From Ariolimax columbianus (lineage: Eukaryota > Mollusca > Gastropoda > Stylommatophora > Arionidae), in NCBI GenBank assembly GCA_036924085.1, contig JAVGWX010000011.1, positions 14,722,818 through 14,786,817 of the forward strand: DNA of 64,000 nucleotides, given 5' to 3'. The position numbers and the translations under genes were made by a program. A model generated the notes under the pieces. It saw nothing but the letters and a program-made list of their open reading frames with translations. It made no database searches and had not been told where the DNA came from. Below are positions 39,501 to 54,500 of the stretch, in pieces (the first letter of the stretch is position 1; every line of letters begins with the position of its first letter).

Positions 39501-42500
39501 TTTAGAGAAATTGATTGATGTTTCTTACAAAGACATCTCTTAGTGCGATGTTTGTGGCATATTCTTAGTGACATGCCATGTCTCTGAGACAAGCAGCAGG
39601 ATCAATTTTACTTTAGAATTGAAATGTCTAATCTTACTTTCTCTGTTTTCATATTTGAGCGAAGAGAATAAAAAGCCGTCCAGACTTTGTAGTAAATTCT
39701 GATGTCAACATATTGGTATAATGCTACGTCTTTGTTAGTATCATTTCTCAGTGGTCACAAGGTAAGGTATCCGCCTCGAATGCTGGAGGTTCAAGGTTCT
39801 AATCACAGTGGAGGCCGGGACTTTTTTCACACGGATCTTCTGATAAAAATTCCCCTGATCTCTGGTTAGTGAGATCTGACTCTAGTGTTCAGTATCGAGC
39901 ACATAAAAAATTACTTGGCAGTTAAAAATCTAATAAAGTAGGCTACACGGCCACTGCCCGGACAAAATTTAAGTTAAAAATCTACCCACGTTATTTGTAC
40001 CTATCTGCAGGTGGTTTGTTAAGAGCAGCTATAGATGGCACCAAAAAATGATTACATGTCTACTTAGCTCTAGTGTTTGAGTTTATTAAGATGGATTTGC
40101 ACTTCGGTTAAACTACCCTCCAAGAAACTGGTTGTATACAGACTCTGTAGAGTCTTCTAAACCAGTATAAAGACATCGATTCTGAAATAGTCCTAATACA
40201 AATCTGAAGATTAGTAAGTCTGCAGAGAAACTGAAAATCAGATGTAAATAATCGATCGTATTACGTACTTGGTCGTTCTGTGCATTCACACACAATCAGA
40301 TCACACACACACACATGCTCCAGCTGGAACTGTCACACCTATTCCTACTGATTCTGACTGAAACAGATGTTTTACGTACCACCAATCCAGATCGAATGGG
40401 ATTGTAAAGAGTTTAAAAAAAAACCGAAACATTAAAAATTGTGTCTCTAACAGTTACTCACAGATAGCAATGAATCCTACAGGACCACCCTAACTTATGT
40501 TTTGTATGCAAGTTGACATGTATATAAGTTTGGTTAGAAATAACTGTCTTAGAGTACTCCAGTGAGGCTGGTTTTCACATAATTTTTCTCTAGGCTTCAA
40601 GTACTGCATCATTTTGTAACCCTTTTCAGTTTTGGAAAATTTGCCGATTTGCATTTTATTTAGAAATAAAATTCCTTACAATTGAAAAAAAAATTGAGCT
40701 AAAATTATGATTTGAACATCGTAAGACACATAATTAAACTATCTATGACATGAAATATTCATAATAAAGATTATATATTAGAATGAAGCGTTAAATAACA
40801 TTAATGCACAGGTGGAAGTCGAAAAGGACAAAATTTTTTGGTATATACCACATTGTGTGTTTTGCCTAAATTTATGTCAATTCCTTTACATATACCTTTC
40901 ATATCATGTGTCCCAGTCAAAGTATACATTTTGTGTGTGTTGAATATTCATGATCATATCCACTGATCAAATAATAAATGGCTTGGCTTTGTTCGTTCTC
41001 AATCTCCCACTACCAAACCCTGAAAGGGCTTAAGTAGCAGAATGTAGTCCAGAGAACGGAATGTGTTGTGTCATAGTTCTACAGCTTGACTGCGATATTT
41101 GCACCTTTCGGTCCAACACATCCGACTTCAGCAAGCATTTTTTAAGTACCGGGTTAGCATTCCCTCTTCGATCTCTTCTCCTTGGCCAGTCTACCTGCTG
41201 TAGCCTGTTATCCAGGATCACCACTTGGAGGTGTAGAAGGGTCTTGGCAGCTCTAGTTTGCTGGCCCTGATGCTAGCAGTCAGCTATGGGTCGCTGACCA
41301 CTGCAGCTCATGCGCTGCTCAGCATCTTGATCCCAAATAATAAATCATTTCCACGCTCTTTAAACCTAATTTTTTTCGAAATAAATGTGAAGATTTTTAA
41401 AGGTCATAACACGCACAAATGTAAAACTGCAGGAAATATCCTAACAGTTAAGTATCTATTGCACTGGTGTGAATGCAACCATTGTGTAGAGTCATTAAAA
41501 AATGAAATTCCACAAACAAAATCACGAAATGAAGATGTCTATTTTGGCCGTAAAAGGAGGCCAGTTGTAGGTCTACGACATTTGATTTTGGTGCCTACAA
41601 TCATAACAGTTCAACAAGTATCTAGATTCCTATGGTGAAACATGCCTTGCTACCACTATATACAAGTTGGCATCAATGCAAGTTTGGTTAGGAACCACTG
41701 TTTCAGAGTATTCAATTAAACTGGTTTTCACATTATTTCTCTCTAGGCTTCAAGTACTGCATCATTTATTAAACAAGTACCCAGAATCCTTTGGTGAAAC
41801 AGGTCTTACAACTGCTCTTCAAATGATGGTTGTCATGCTGGCGGAGTGCAAAAAGTTTGTTGTTGTTTGTTTGTTTATTTTTCTTCAAATCTATTCTCAC
41901 AACCCAGACATGCATATGATCAGTTTCAACAAGTTCGTGTCCCTGTGGGAAGTAAACCTATTAGAAATATGTATACTGAAGTTGGATGCACTCGCCTGTA
42001 AGGTGCAAAACTCAGTACAACTCACTTCACCTTTGGAAACAAGGTGAACAAAAAAAGAGGTTGAATATTTCCTAATTTTCTTATTGATGAAAGTTATCTT
42101 TACCATGCTAGGCTAATTTAAAAAAAAATACTAAATGAGATCGTCGTGTAGCATGTCTTGGCAGAACGTTGCTCTCAGCGCTGCCATTCAATAGGAATCT
42201 CAATCAGCAGTTAGTCTACCTGCCTGCCCCATGTTGATGTTTAGGGTGTCGTTGATGCTTTGTGTCCATCTACGTCTTGGTTGACCTCTGCCTCGTCTTC
42301 CTGTAACGATGCCCATCAGAACTGCTTTTTCCAGTCCGTCATGGTGTTTGATGTGGCCCGAAAAACCTGTTTCCGAGACATAACACATAAGCCAGTTTTC
42401 TTCGACACTCAAATCTTGCAGGATGGCTTTATTTGTTATTTTCTTTACCCAAGATATTTTGATGATCCTTATGCAGCATTTTGTCTTGACAGGCCTGATC

Positions 42501-45500
42501 CTCTTTCTTAATATTTATGTAATGATCCATGTCTCCCATCTGTATATTGCCACCTGAAATCTTAAATACGCATGTTCTGAGGATCTTCAATTTTAATTCT
42601 TTGTTAGTATTGTGCCACACATTTTGCATACTATTGAGTTTCTGCATTGCTATGGACAACCGTCTCCTTATTTCCCTTGCACAGTCCCAATCGTTTGTAA
42701 TAAAAAAGCCAAGGTATTCAAAATAATCCATGTGTTCAATTTCTTCATTACCATTAGTAATCTTGGGCTGGGGTCTGTGTGTGTCAATGAATATTATCTT
42801 TATATTCAGGAAAAGATTCTGATCTTTACTGTGCTTCTGAACAGACGTAAGCAATTGTATCAGGCCCTCAGCACCGTTTGAGAGAGTAACTGTGTCATCT
42901 GCATATCTTAGTTCTGGAATCTCCTTTCCTTGAATTGAGAATGGGTCGAAATTCACAGTTTTCATTAATTTTTACCTTTCACGTGATATTCTCCGCGTAC
43001 ATGTTGAATAAGTAGAGGGAGAGGATGCAGCCTTGCCTAACACTATCTCAAACAAATGATTTTGTTATTATACATTTTTGACCGTGAGTATTGCCATATC
43101 TTCAATTTATTTGTGCCTAACTTATATTATGGCTATGATATTCTGTGTTACAAGTCCACAAAGGTAAGACCAATATTGTGAGAATAAATACAGTTGAGAA
43201 TGTTCTGATTGTGCTAGACACAGCTGTTCTCCAAAATGTGGATTCATTCCTTTATCTGAGCAATAACGTGGACAAATCTGAGAGCACAGAGAATGACATT
43301 CACTTAAGAATCAAGAAGGCAGGGGTAGCTTTATTATACCGGAGCTTACGTTCACTAGCAGAGGAATTGAATTTGCTGTGTTGCTAGGGACAGTTCAAAT
43401 GGTGGTTAGCAAGAAACTGATGTATCGTAAGGTGTTCACAATGGGAACCGATACTTCAGTATCTTGCTAACCACCATTTGAACTATCCCTAGCAATACAG
43501 TGAATTCCTCTGCTAGCGAACGTAAGCTCCAGCAACAGTTCACCTGAATTGCTGCATCAATTTTGGCGATAGCATCTTCTTCTTCGTACGCTGTCACACG
43601 TCAACCTTTATTTTTTCGAAAAAAGCAGCGGCCATCCTGAGGCTGTCGACACTGCCATAGAGCTTGTCTAGTGTTGCCACTGGTGATGGCCACATCTGCT
43701 TTCTCTGATCCTCGTAGGTCGGGCAGTTTTGCAGCAGATGTTCAGCGGTCATTTTCCCAGTACCGCGTGTGCATTCGTCGGTGCCACCTATCTTTAATTT
43801 ATTGAATAGGTGGTACATCAGTCTATTGTGGCCAGTGCGAAGTCTGAAGACCACGACCTGCTCTCTTCTGTACAACTGGTAATAGGCATCGATTTTTGTG
43901 TAGTCAGTATGTTCGGTTTCCCATTTGGTCATGTATCTAGCTCTAATAAGCCTTTTTGACTCTTCGTATGTCACACTAGTATTTGGTTGTGGTAGTCTTG
44001 CACCTTCTTTTGCCAGTCTGTCTGCCTCCTCGTTGCCTTGGATGTTACCCACTGTACCACTACTCTTTTTGGTGCGGACTGCTGGCATAGTTGACAGAGT
44101 ACTGTACTTAAATCATTAAGTTCAGTATTTTTCTGGCTTTTTAGTGCTGTGACTACGGCCAGGGCATCTGTAAACAAGACTATATGACTTTCATTTCTTT
44201 TGCATGTCACCATTTCTTCTACTGCAGCCCTCAGTGCCTCTGCCTCCACTCTGAAATTGCTTGAGTATTTTCCAGTTGCCACTGATAGTGTTGTTTTTCT
44301 ACCATTTGGTAGGCTCAGGAATACCCCTGCCCCTCCATTCTGTGTTGTGTTTGTTACAGAGCCGTCGGTGTATGCATGGGTCCAGTCCATGCTTTGGTAG
44401 TTTTTCGTTATGTACCTCAGGGTAATGTCTCTTCTTTCTTTTTCAGTCTGGCTGTTCTTTTTTCCAATACCTGGTATATTTTCTACCACCTCTGGAAATA
44501 TATACTGCCTCCAGGTAGGTTTGTGTACAGTAATGATGGGCTTTGGTGTTGTTAGTGTGTTCATAGGGTCGTTCATCTTTGATTTGGCTATTTCTGCAAA
44601 GTTTCTCAGCTTTAGTTTCCCATTTCCAAAATTATTTAGTCTCTTATGCATTGGATGGTCAGTCAGTCTTCTGAGTTTTTCTGCTCGCTGTTGGGCTCTG
44701 CAGTCTCTTCTGTCGGTCATGGATTGCAGATTTGTAATCTTTTCCAGTTCTACAATTGGCGTTGACTTCAGGCCTCCTGTTATAACTCTCATGGCTTGGT
44801 TTTGGAGTTTGCTAATTTTGTCAAAGTTCACCTTTGCTGCTGTTGTCCATGACGCAATCCCATACTCGAGAACTGGTCTCACTCTTCTAGTGTACAGTTT
44901 CTTTAGTATACTTTCGTCTGCTCCCCAGCTTGTGCCAGCAAGTTTCCTCATGATTGCTATTCTTTCTCTGGCTCTCATTCGGTTTCTCTCGATCTGACTT
45001 TTCCATGTCATGCGGCGATCAAATGTGACTCCCAAGTAGTTTGGGTTGTCGTTTGGCCCCAGATATTTGCTGTTAAGACTTATTTTGGTGTTTTGGGGTT
45101 TGTTTGAAAGCGAGAATATCGTACATGTTGTTTTTTCCTCATTTATTTTGACCAGCCATGAGTTCGCCCACTCCTCCAGCGATGTTAGGGCCTGCTGCAT
45201 CCGATTACTTGCTATGGTGAGATTGTTTTCAGAGGTCCACATAGCCAGATCGTCTGCAAACATGGAGCTGTGGACTCTTCTTGGTATATTCTCTGCGATT
45301 TTATTTATATACACCAGAAAGAGTGTGGGTGACAGTACTCCTGCTTGGGGTACTCCCTGCTCAAGTGTCACGTTTTTGCTCATCTGCCCTTGTACTTGAA
45401 CTCTGGCTGTTCTATTTTTGAGGTAGTGGATAGCAGCTTATTAGACAACAATATACACCTGACCTGGTCTCGAAAGATCTTTCGTTAACTCGTGTCCTTC

Positions 45501-48500
45501 TTTAAACATTGTTGTCCAGTTCTTCACTGTTGTCTTTGACACACTTTAGTCACCATACACTGCCTGCATTCTGCGATGAATGTCAACTAGTCGACATCCT
45601 TCAGCTCTTAGAAACCGAATCACTGCTCGCTGATTAACTCTGGACGGGTTCTGTATCACACCTGCCATGTTTTCAACATTCCGCTGAGGAAACCATGAGT
45701 TAGGGGATAATGAAACTTCGCAAACTTGATGGTTGGTATGTGCTGTTTACACCTGAAGAAACGTCATCACGGGCATCGTACGTATGTTCACTTGGTGCAG
45801 TTGGAGCTGCTTTCATTTGAACACGCCTCGTATGTAGGATAAACTCTGGAGATCCCAGGAATCAGGTTAGGATTAGGATTTTTAACTTGAATGTCAAATT
45901 GATTCTGCTCTACGACTCAAAAGAAGTTAACAAGCAAGGTGCAGGCATTCATGAATAACTGCCTTTGCAGAATTTTGAATTTGAAAATTTGAAGTGGTAT
46001 GATAAGGTCACAAATGTCAACATGTGGCTCAGGTCAGTAGTGCAAGAGGTGAAGAGGAGATGATGGGAATGGATAGGCCACATCTTGAGGAGGTAAATTG
46101 GTAGCATTACTCAATAGTGTCTGCACATGAACCTGGTGGGAAAGAGAGGGAGAGGTAAACCTTGACACACCTGTTAACAGAAAATGGAGACAAATAGAGA
46201 GAGCATTGGTCGGTTGTGGATTGATTTGGAGCGGCTGATTGAAGCTTGTGAAGCTAATGATGATTATTTGTTGAGGACCTATGCTCCGCATGCGGTTGAA
46301 GGGTTATTGATTGATTGATTGGGACGACGTGAGCTAGTGGTTAAGTGACACGGCTCACAACTGAATGTGCTGGGTTCAATCCCCATCAAAGCAGGCCGTT
46401 ACCCCGGGGAAGCAAACCCTTAGAAAATGCAGGAGGAAGCAGACCCTTACATAAAATAGATCCTAAAGTTGAGTGTACTGGGCCGACAGGCGCAAAATAA
46501 AAATCACAGTGCAAGGCACACCGCCTTGAAAAAATAGATAAATAAGGCGAACGCAAAAAAAAAAAAAATAAAAAAAAAAACATTGATTGATTGATTCTAC
46601 GCTTACAGGGGTCAGCTGTTCCGGTTTCTGTTTGAAGTTCTGTCTGTGTTGATCAATGCTGTCCAACTTTTCGATGGTCTCAAGGAGAAAGTTGCTAGCA
46701 TGATGAGGGTTGTGTGGTCACACTGTGTCAGGTAATGGCTTTGTCAGTCTGTATAGATGTTCATTGCACCACATACATCTGCCTCACCTTAGACAATACC
46801 TAGAGACTTTACTGCCTGTTTGCTATGTCTTATATAGAATCATAATTTATATATTTATATGTTTTATCAAATGTTATTATGTTCTGTATACATTATATTA
46901 TATACTTTATCATGGTAGCCGCGATGCGCAGTGGATAGCGAGCTGACTTCGCATCTGAGTGGTCCTGGGTTTTTTACCCAGTTGAGGTGGAAATGTTTTT
47001 TCAGACCGCAACGGCTCCCGGGTTGATTCAGCCTTAAATGGGTACCGGTTCAGTCCAGGAAGTTAAAGCGGCGAGGGAGAGGAGATGGTTACCGCCCTCA
47101 CATAGTCGAGCCTTTGAAATGTGAGATCGCTAAACACCTCACACCCCTACGGCAGTAATACTATGGACTACTTTACTTTACTTGCATTATATAAAGCCAG
47201 AATTAATTTTCTCTTTATATTTAAATATAATTGTATTTTAAATTATATTATTCTCAGCGTAACTTTGGCACATGTATGTGAGGAAGTCAACAATATTCTT
47301 TATGCATTCCAACACAGTACCAATGCGGGCCTAGATCTTTGGTCAGTCCATCTCGCTATAGCATAGGTGGATGACTCTGTGGACGTGTACAGACATATGG
47401 CCACCAAAACGTTGTTCTACGTGTCCATCTGTTCATAGTCATGCATAGCACATGTTCAGCCCAACGATGTTTGTGTGATATCAATGCTTATACAGTGTCT
47501 CAAAACAGAGTTTGATGGATGTTGAATTTCTTGTTGCGGATCTTATCCTGTATCTAAATTTTTACTATGTGCTGCTCATTGCTCTCTGATTGACTCTGAG
47601 CTTCTCAGCGTCTGTTTTGCGCAAGTTCCACACTTCACATCTGTAAATCATTGATGGAATGACCATTGGATTGAAAGTGTGTGCTCTTGCGGTGTCGTCT
47701 TTCATCTCTTGGAGTTAAAGCTGCTTTTCGTCATCTAGATTTTTATTCCTTGATTCGATCCTGCTGGCTCTTATTGGAGATGAATGAATAGTGCCATACC
47801 AACTCCATGTGTGTCGTAAAAGGTGACCAAAGAGAGTTGTGCATGGGGCTAGCAACCTCAATATGTTACATGTTAATTGCCGCAGAAACATCATTGCAAC
47901 AGAGCACACCAAGTGTTTTGGTGCAAGCTTTCTAAAGGAGGCCAACTGTAGTGATGTTTTTATCATCCAGCTGCAGTGAAAAAGAGTGAAGTGGAATCTG
48001 TTATGTTTTATATGAAACCATAAGACAGTAATGCCTTCTCTACCCATTCTGCTCTTGTTGACTATAGATTGGATAATGAAGACATCAAATTATGGATAGA
48101 AAACTGATATTCAGTGGATGCTATGGTCACAATTGGAGAACCTGGATTACACAGATGATCTGGTCACACTTTTGTCATAGACAAATCCAATTGTGGACCA
48201 GACCAAAAGGACAAGAGGAGTAGAGAGTGGCCCAGGGCACGCTTGGAGAAAGGATATAGCTGTAAACATGGCGGAAACTAGTCAGATGGGGAACAAACTG
48301 GACGTGTTGACAGAAGATGAAAGGCTTGGTGTGTGTTTGTTGAGGGCGTATGTTCCACTTATTGTCATTGGCTCTTTTCGTCATGTCAGACGATAGTAAT
48401 TGTGCTATTATTGAGATTGCCTTTCCTCATTCTAGTATAAGACATTGTATCCTCTTGCGTGTGCTCCTTCGCACATCGTCGGTTGTCAGGTTTGGTAGAC

Positions 48501-51500
48501 GCTGACCAACTTTCAGAGTTATCAGAAAACAGGTTGCACACCCATATCTGACAAAACTCATCAATATATGCCAGTATCTTTTCTACAAGGCTTCAGATGG
48601 TTTGAAATCAGAGTTTTTCTTCTCCTAGATGATCTGCCTTCCTAGGCTTTCGAGCTCCATCTGCCCGAAACTACTGCTTTTAAGGCCCCAGTAGCTCATC
48701 TTCCGCCCCGTATCCTGTTAGTAAAAACAGTTCTGCCGCACGAAGGCCAGGAGATGAACTTTGTTGTCAGAGGCTATATGAGATGCATGCCATGGGAGCA
48801 TTTAGTTGGTGTTAAAGAGTTCATCCTCAACCCCACCCCCGGCTATAATAACATTTAGAACCTATGTTCGATTAGGATAAACAAAAAGGTGACTGATGAT
48901 GATCGATGCAATGTCAATAAAAATCAAGATTGAAAAAAATTGTTTTCTGTTTAGATTAGATTGTCTGTTTTCAATGTTTTATAATAAGCAATGATTTCTT
49001 GTCTGTTTTGTTCTACAGCACCATAAATTCCCGCCAAGCAGAAGTTGAGGGCTATCAGGAACATGGTTTTTATGTCATGGCCTGCATTATCAATTCTGGC
49101 CTTGTTTCACCAACAAAAGAGATCTGGAATTTATTTCTTCACACATTCAGTCACCCAAGCCGTGCAGCCGATCAGTTGTTGACATCTTTAATCATCACAC
49201 ATGGGCTGCCAGAGAACCACGTTCCAAGTATTGTCGGAGCACCATTCGATAAAAGTGTGATTGAAAAATGCCCTGCATATCCTTTGAGGCAGTCACTTAT
49301 CACCTGGTTGCTTCCAGTTGTAGATGTGGAAAGTGTGAGTCAGTTTCGGATGACCATGTCCCCTTTGAGGGCAGCGGAAATTATATATGCACTCACCCGT
49401 CAAGACCCATCTGTGATACAGACTGACTTGAGTTATCCCGTCTTATCAAACAAGAGTTCTGAGTCATCATTGTTAGAAACCACATACCTTAAGTCGACCT
49501 TTGACCACCAGTCTAAAAGGAGACAAGAATTACAAAAACAGCAAGACTGGTTACGGAAACAGCGGGAGAAGAATGGTTGCCAGCACAGAAATATGCATAT
49601 TTCTGTGGTTTTAGAGTTTCTGTTGAAGCATCTGTCCAATTTGTCTAACAGTCTTGATCAACAGGTAAGCATATTTGACTCAAATACAGACTGCCAACAC
49701 ATACTGGTTCCTAGTAAGACAGTGACAGGCTACTCACACTGACTCATAGCACTTAGACCAACTGATAACTCTTACTGACTCATAGCACTTAGACCGACTG
49801 ATAACTCTCACTGACTCATAGCACTTAGACCGACTGATAACTCTCACTGACTCATAGCACTAAGAATGGTACAGCTCTCACTGACTCATAGCACTTAGAA
49901 TGTGACAGCTCTCACTGACTTATACGACTAAGAATGTGACAAACAGCTCTCACTGACTTATAACACTAAGAATGTGACAGACTTCTCTCACTGACCTATA
50001 ACACTAAGAATGTGACATACATCTCTCACTGACTCATAACACTAAGAATGTGACAACTAGCCCTCACTGACTTATAACATTAAGAATGTGACAAACAGCT
50101 TATGACAAACAGTTCTCACTGACTTATAAGACTAAGAATGTGACAAACAGCTTATGGCAAATAGCTCTCACTGACTTATAACACTAAGAATGTGACAACT
50201 AGCCCTCACTGACTTATAACATTAAGAATGTGACAAACAGCTTAGGATAAACAGTTCTCACTGACTTATAAGACTAAGAATGTGACAAACAGCTTATGGC
50301 AAATAGCTCTCTTTGACTTATAACACTATGACAAAAAGCTCTCACTGACTTATAACGCAAAGAATATGACAAACAGCTCTCACTGACTTATAACAAAGAA
50401 TATGACAAATAGCTCTCACTGACTTATAACACTATGACAAATAGCTCTCACCGACTTATAACACTATGACAAATAGATCTCACTGACTTTATAACAAACA
50501 GTTCTCACTTATTTATAATACTAATGATGTGACAAATAGCTCTCACTTATTATAACACTGAGATGGATAGACAGCTCTCACTGCTAATAGTGGTTTTTCT
50601 GTTCTGATGATGACTTTGCTGTTCTAGTGGGGGCTTTTCTGTTCTGATGGTGATGGTAACTTACCTGTTCTGATGATGGCTTTTCTGTTCTGGTGGAGCT
50701 TTTCTGCTGTGATAATTTTCATTGCTTCTGTATATGCCATGTTTATTTTAAAATTAAATTTTTTATGTACTTTGTTTAGAACATCCAAATGTTTTTGAAA
50801 AATGTTTTGCTCTGGAAGTATTTTCTTCTTCGTCTTGTCCCTTTGTCACTCAATTTAGAGTATAAGCCACTACTACAAGTCGTCTCCTTATTAGGAAGCC
50901 TGGTAAGGACCTCTGAGATCATCAAATCAGAACACTCTGAGTGCATGATGACACTGTTTATCAGGAAAAAGAAAAACCTAATTTATTAACAGATTTTGTT
51001 TAGATGTTAATTTTTTAAGATTTTAATGCAAATTTTTAAGTTTTGTGAAAACTCCAGACAAAAAGTGTTTGGTTGAAACAAATTTGACGTTGTCATGCAT
51101 ATGACTTGGCTTGGCTTCATTTGTTCTCAATTTCCCGCTACCAAACCCTGAATGTAGTCCTGAGAACGGAATGCGTTGTGTCGTAGTTTACAGCTTGACT
51201 GCGATATTTGTACCTTTCGGTCCAACACATCTGACTTCAGCCAGCATTTTTTCAGTACCAGGTTAGCATTCCCTCTTCGATCCCTTCTCCTTAGCCAGTC
51301 TGCCCTACTGCAGCCTGTTATCCAGGATCACCGCGTGGAGGTGTAGAAGGGTCTGGGCAGCTCTGGTTCGTTGGCCCTGACACTAGTAGTCAGCTATGGG
51401 TCGCTGGCCACTGCAGCTCATGCGCTGCTCATCATCTTGATCCCAGACATGCATATAAACATTAGAAGTGTTCGGTGAAGTGTATGCGGATGATATCTTA

Positions 51501-54500
51501 GGTTATTCATTGCCACTCCTCCAATGATGAGCCATGGCAACCCCATTATCTATTTGAATACCATTATCTGTGTAGATATTAAAGAGACAAGGGGATAATA
51601 CACATCCTTGTCTCACTCCTTTTTACATCTTTACTTGGAGAGCATATCTTTCTTCATTTTACTGTCATAGTTTGTTTAGTACAAATTACTGAGCAGTTTT
51701 GTGGAGGTACATACACCGAACTGCCAAATTGGGAATGGACTATTTTCACACACACACCGACACACATACACACACTGATATCGATGGCTCTGGTTAAAAG
51801 ATTAAGGTATGGCATATTTATGGTTTCATTTTTACGCTGAATCTGTGAAAGTGTAAATAACACATTGTTTGAATATTCCCAGGATCCAGAGTTTCTTTCA
51901 TGGTTCGGCAGTCATTTAACGAGACTGCTATACCACCTTTGGGATGATGACACAACCACTGCAAGCATTCAAACCACTGCAAGCATTCAGCGTATCCTGA
52001 AGAGAGTCCTTGGAAAATTGGCTGATGTTCTAGTGTCACAATTGCAGACTGAAATGTTGTCATGCATTTCATCACACTTATCAAAACTGGCTTCGATGTT
52101 AACATGGGAAGAAGAAACAAATACTAGAATGTTCCTCACTGCAGAGTTTGTCCGAAGCTGCTTTCCTGATAGTTTTGTAGATGTGCTTCTGGATTTTGCA
52201 AGTGGCAAGGTTAGTGGTTAATTTATAGTTCTTTAGCTCTTTGAACACTAACTACCCAGTCAGAAAAAATCCCATTTCCCTGTGCTCCTAAGAAAATATG
52301 CACAATGTAAACATTTTAGCAAAGCTATTTACTATATTAAAACTATGTGCTCTAATTTAGTTATTTTATTTAAATTTGACTGGCCTACTAATCTGCAATG
52401 TTCCTACTTCAGTAGAGTGGAATTTATTCAGCAAATTTACTTTATACATTATGTGGGATACACCCCTGGACCATAGTCTGATCCTCCTAGGAACAGATCT
52501 AGCTTGATCCTATTCAATGATCCTATTCAGTGTCTCGAAGAGAGAAGAATTCGTGGTGACTTAATACAGGTTTATAAGATGATCAGAGGAATCGATAAAT
52601 TAGACTATAACAAGTTTTTTAAAATACAGCCACCTACAATAACACGAGGGCATAGCTACAAGCTGATTAAAGAGAGGTCCAGGTTAGATATTAGGAAATA
52701 TTTTTTTAGTCACAGAGTGGTGTCTGCTTGGAATGCATTGCCAGGGGAGGTAGTGGAGGCAGGGACAGTTAATGCATTTAAGAATAAACTGGATGCGCAT
52801 AGATTTTAGAGCAAGGTGATGTAAATGTAACTGGTTGTATACAGACTCTGCAGGGTCTTCTAAACCAGTATAAAGATGTTAAGTTAAGATAATTCAAATC
52901 ACATTTATGTTGTCGCTCAAATAACAACTGATCCAAATATCCTTTCAGTTACTTTCAGAGTCTTGTTCTTTTATTAACCTTTTTCTGAATTTTCAAAACC
53001 CCTTTACAACATGAAAATCATAAAAATCATTGTACTTAGATGTTTACGCCGCCATATTTGTTATTTCTGACAGTGTATACTTTCAGAGTCTTGTTCTTTT
53101 ATTAACCTTTTTCTGAATTTGAAAACCCCTTTACAACATGAAAATCATAAAAATCATTGTACTTAGATGTTTACGCCGCCATATTTGTTATTTCTGACAG
53201 TGTATACTGTGTAGACGTCACTATAATATGGCCAAAACCCAAGCAGTACGGTCCAAAATACACCTTAAAATAATGGTCCACCCGTCACACCGGCAAACGG
53301 GTGGCTCAGGGAATGGGGTATTTACACTCACCTCGAAATATGATTGTTATGGGTTCAAAGGGTTGAAGTAAATTTAATTATGTCTCGTGTTCTTAACCTT
53401 TACCACTTGAAATGCTTGTTTTCAAACATGCATGTTTTATGTCTGATGCCAGGTAGCCGAAGATTTCAGCTATGGGTAGTAGGTATTTTAGAACTTCCTA
53501 CGGCTTACTAGGCCTCTGAGAAGGTACAACTATTTTGGGTATACTTTTAAAATTTGAATTTTAAAATTTTGTCTGGGCAGTGGCCATTAGACTTACTCTT
53601 TTTCTATTTTTAACTGCCAAGAGATTTTTAACGAGAAACACGAGAGTCCGATCTCACTACCCAGAGATCAGGGGAATTTTTACCAGAAGATCCACGTGAA
53701 AAAAATCCTGATCTCCACCGTGATTCGAACCTGGGACTTCTGGCACCTGAGGCGGACACTTTACCTTGAGACCACTGAGCCTCCTACCTTTACCATCACA
53801 CACACAAAAAAAATTACCGCAATTTTCCCTGCAGCTGCATTATTATTCAGCACATCAGTTGTTATTATAGTTGTTGACTTTAAAAGCCTGTAACTTTTTT
53901 CATTTGTTGGTCTATAGATGTGATTGTTTGTGTGTGTATAAATTAATACACAAATTAATTAGAGACATAAATTAATAAAGAACTTGTAGGTGTTATTGTT
54001 TTTGTTGTGTGTCTGAGATACAAGAAGATAAGCTGAACATTTTTGAGATTATCACAAAGGACGGAAAAATGCTCTTGTACAAGAACAGCATTTCTGTTCA
54101 TTTCCACTACAAATGTATTTATTACATCTACATAAACAAACTAAACTGTCCTACCTCAGAAAAATCCTTTGCAACAACTTAACTTCATCACCCTCAATAA
54201 TGGGATAATCTTCCAAATTCAATGATAAAGAGAATAAAAAAAAAAAAAGAATAAAGAGAATAAATCATGTAAAAATTCTCTTTAAAATAAAAACAAGCCA
54301 TTTTCTCGGTTGATATTGAAGCGGATAGAAGTGAAGTCTATATTTAGATTCAAAATACATGTATATTCAGCAATTTTTTGTAGCATTAACCTAGGTGATT
54401 TTACAGAGTAAACCAATTCTAATGGGATATCTCAACTATGTCCATAAAAATTAAATTTTTTTTCAGGCAAGAAATCTCGCCATAGGTGTGACAAAAGTTT

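Noticed and set aside
43971..45383. 470-codon ORF as a host gene
   Set aside because: It encodes RT and RNase H of LINE-B, is 5' truncated, loses its frame in the RNase H region and is flanked by a short target duplication.
46301..46320. (ATTG)n as a functional regulatory repeat
   Set aside because: It is the simple tail of an RTE LINE, also seen at 19739, and part of the SINE target duplication.
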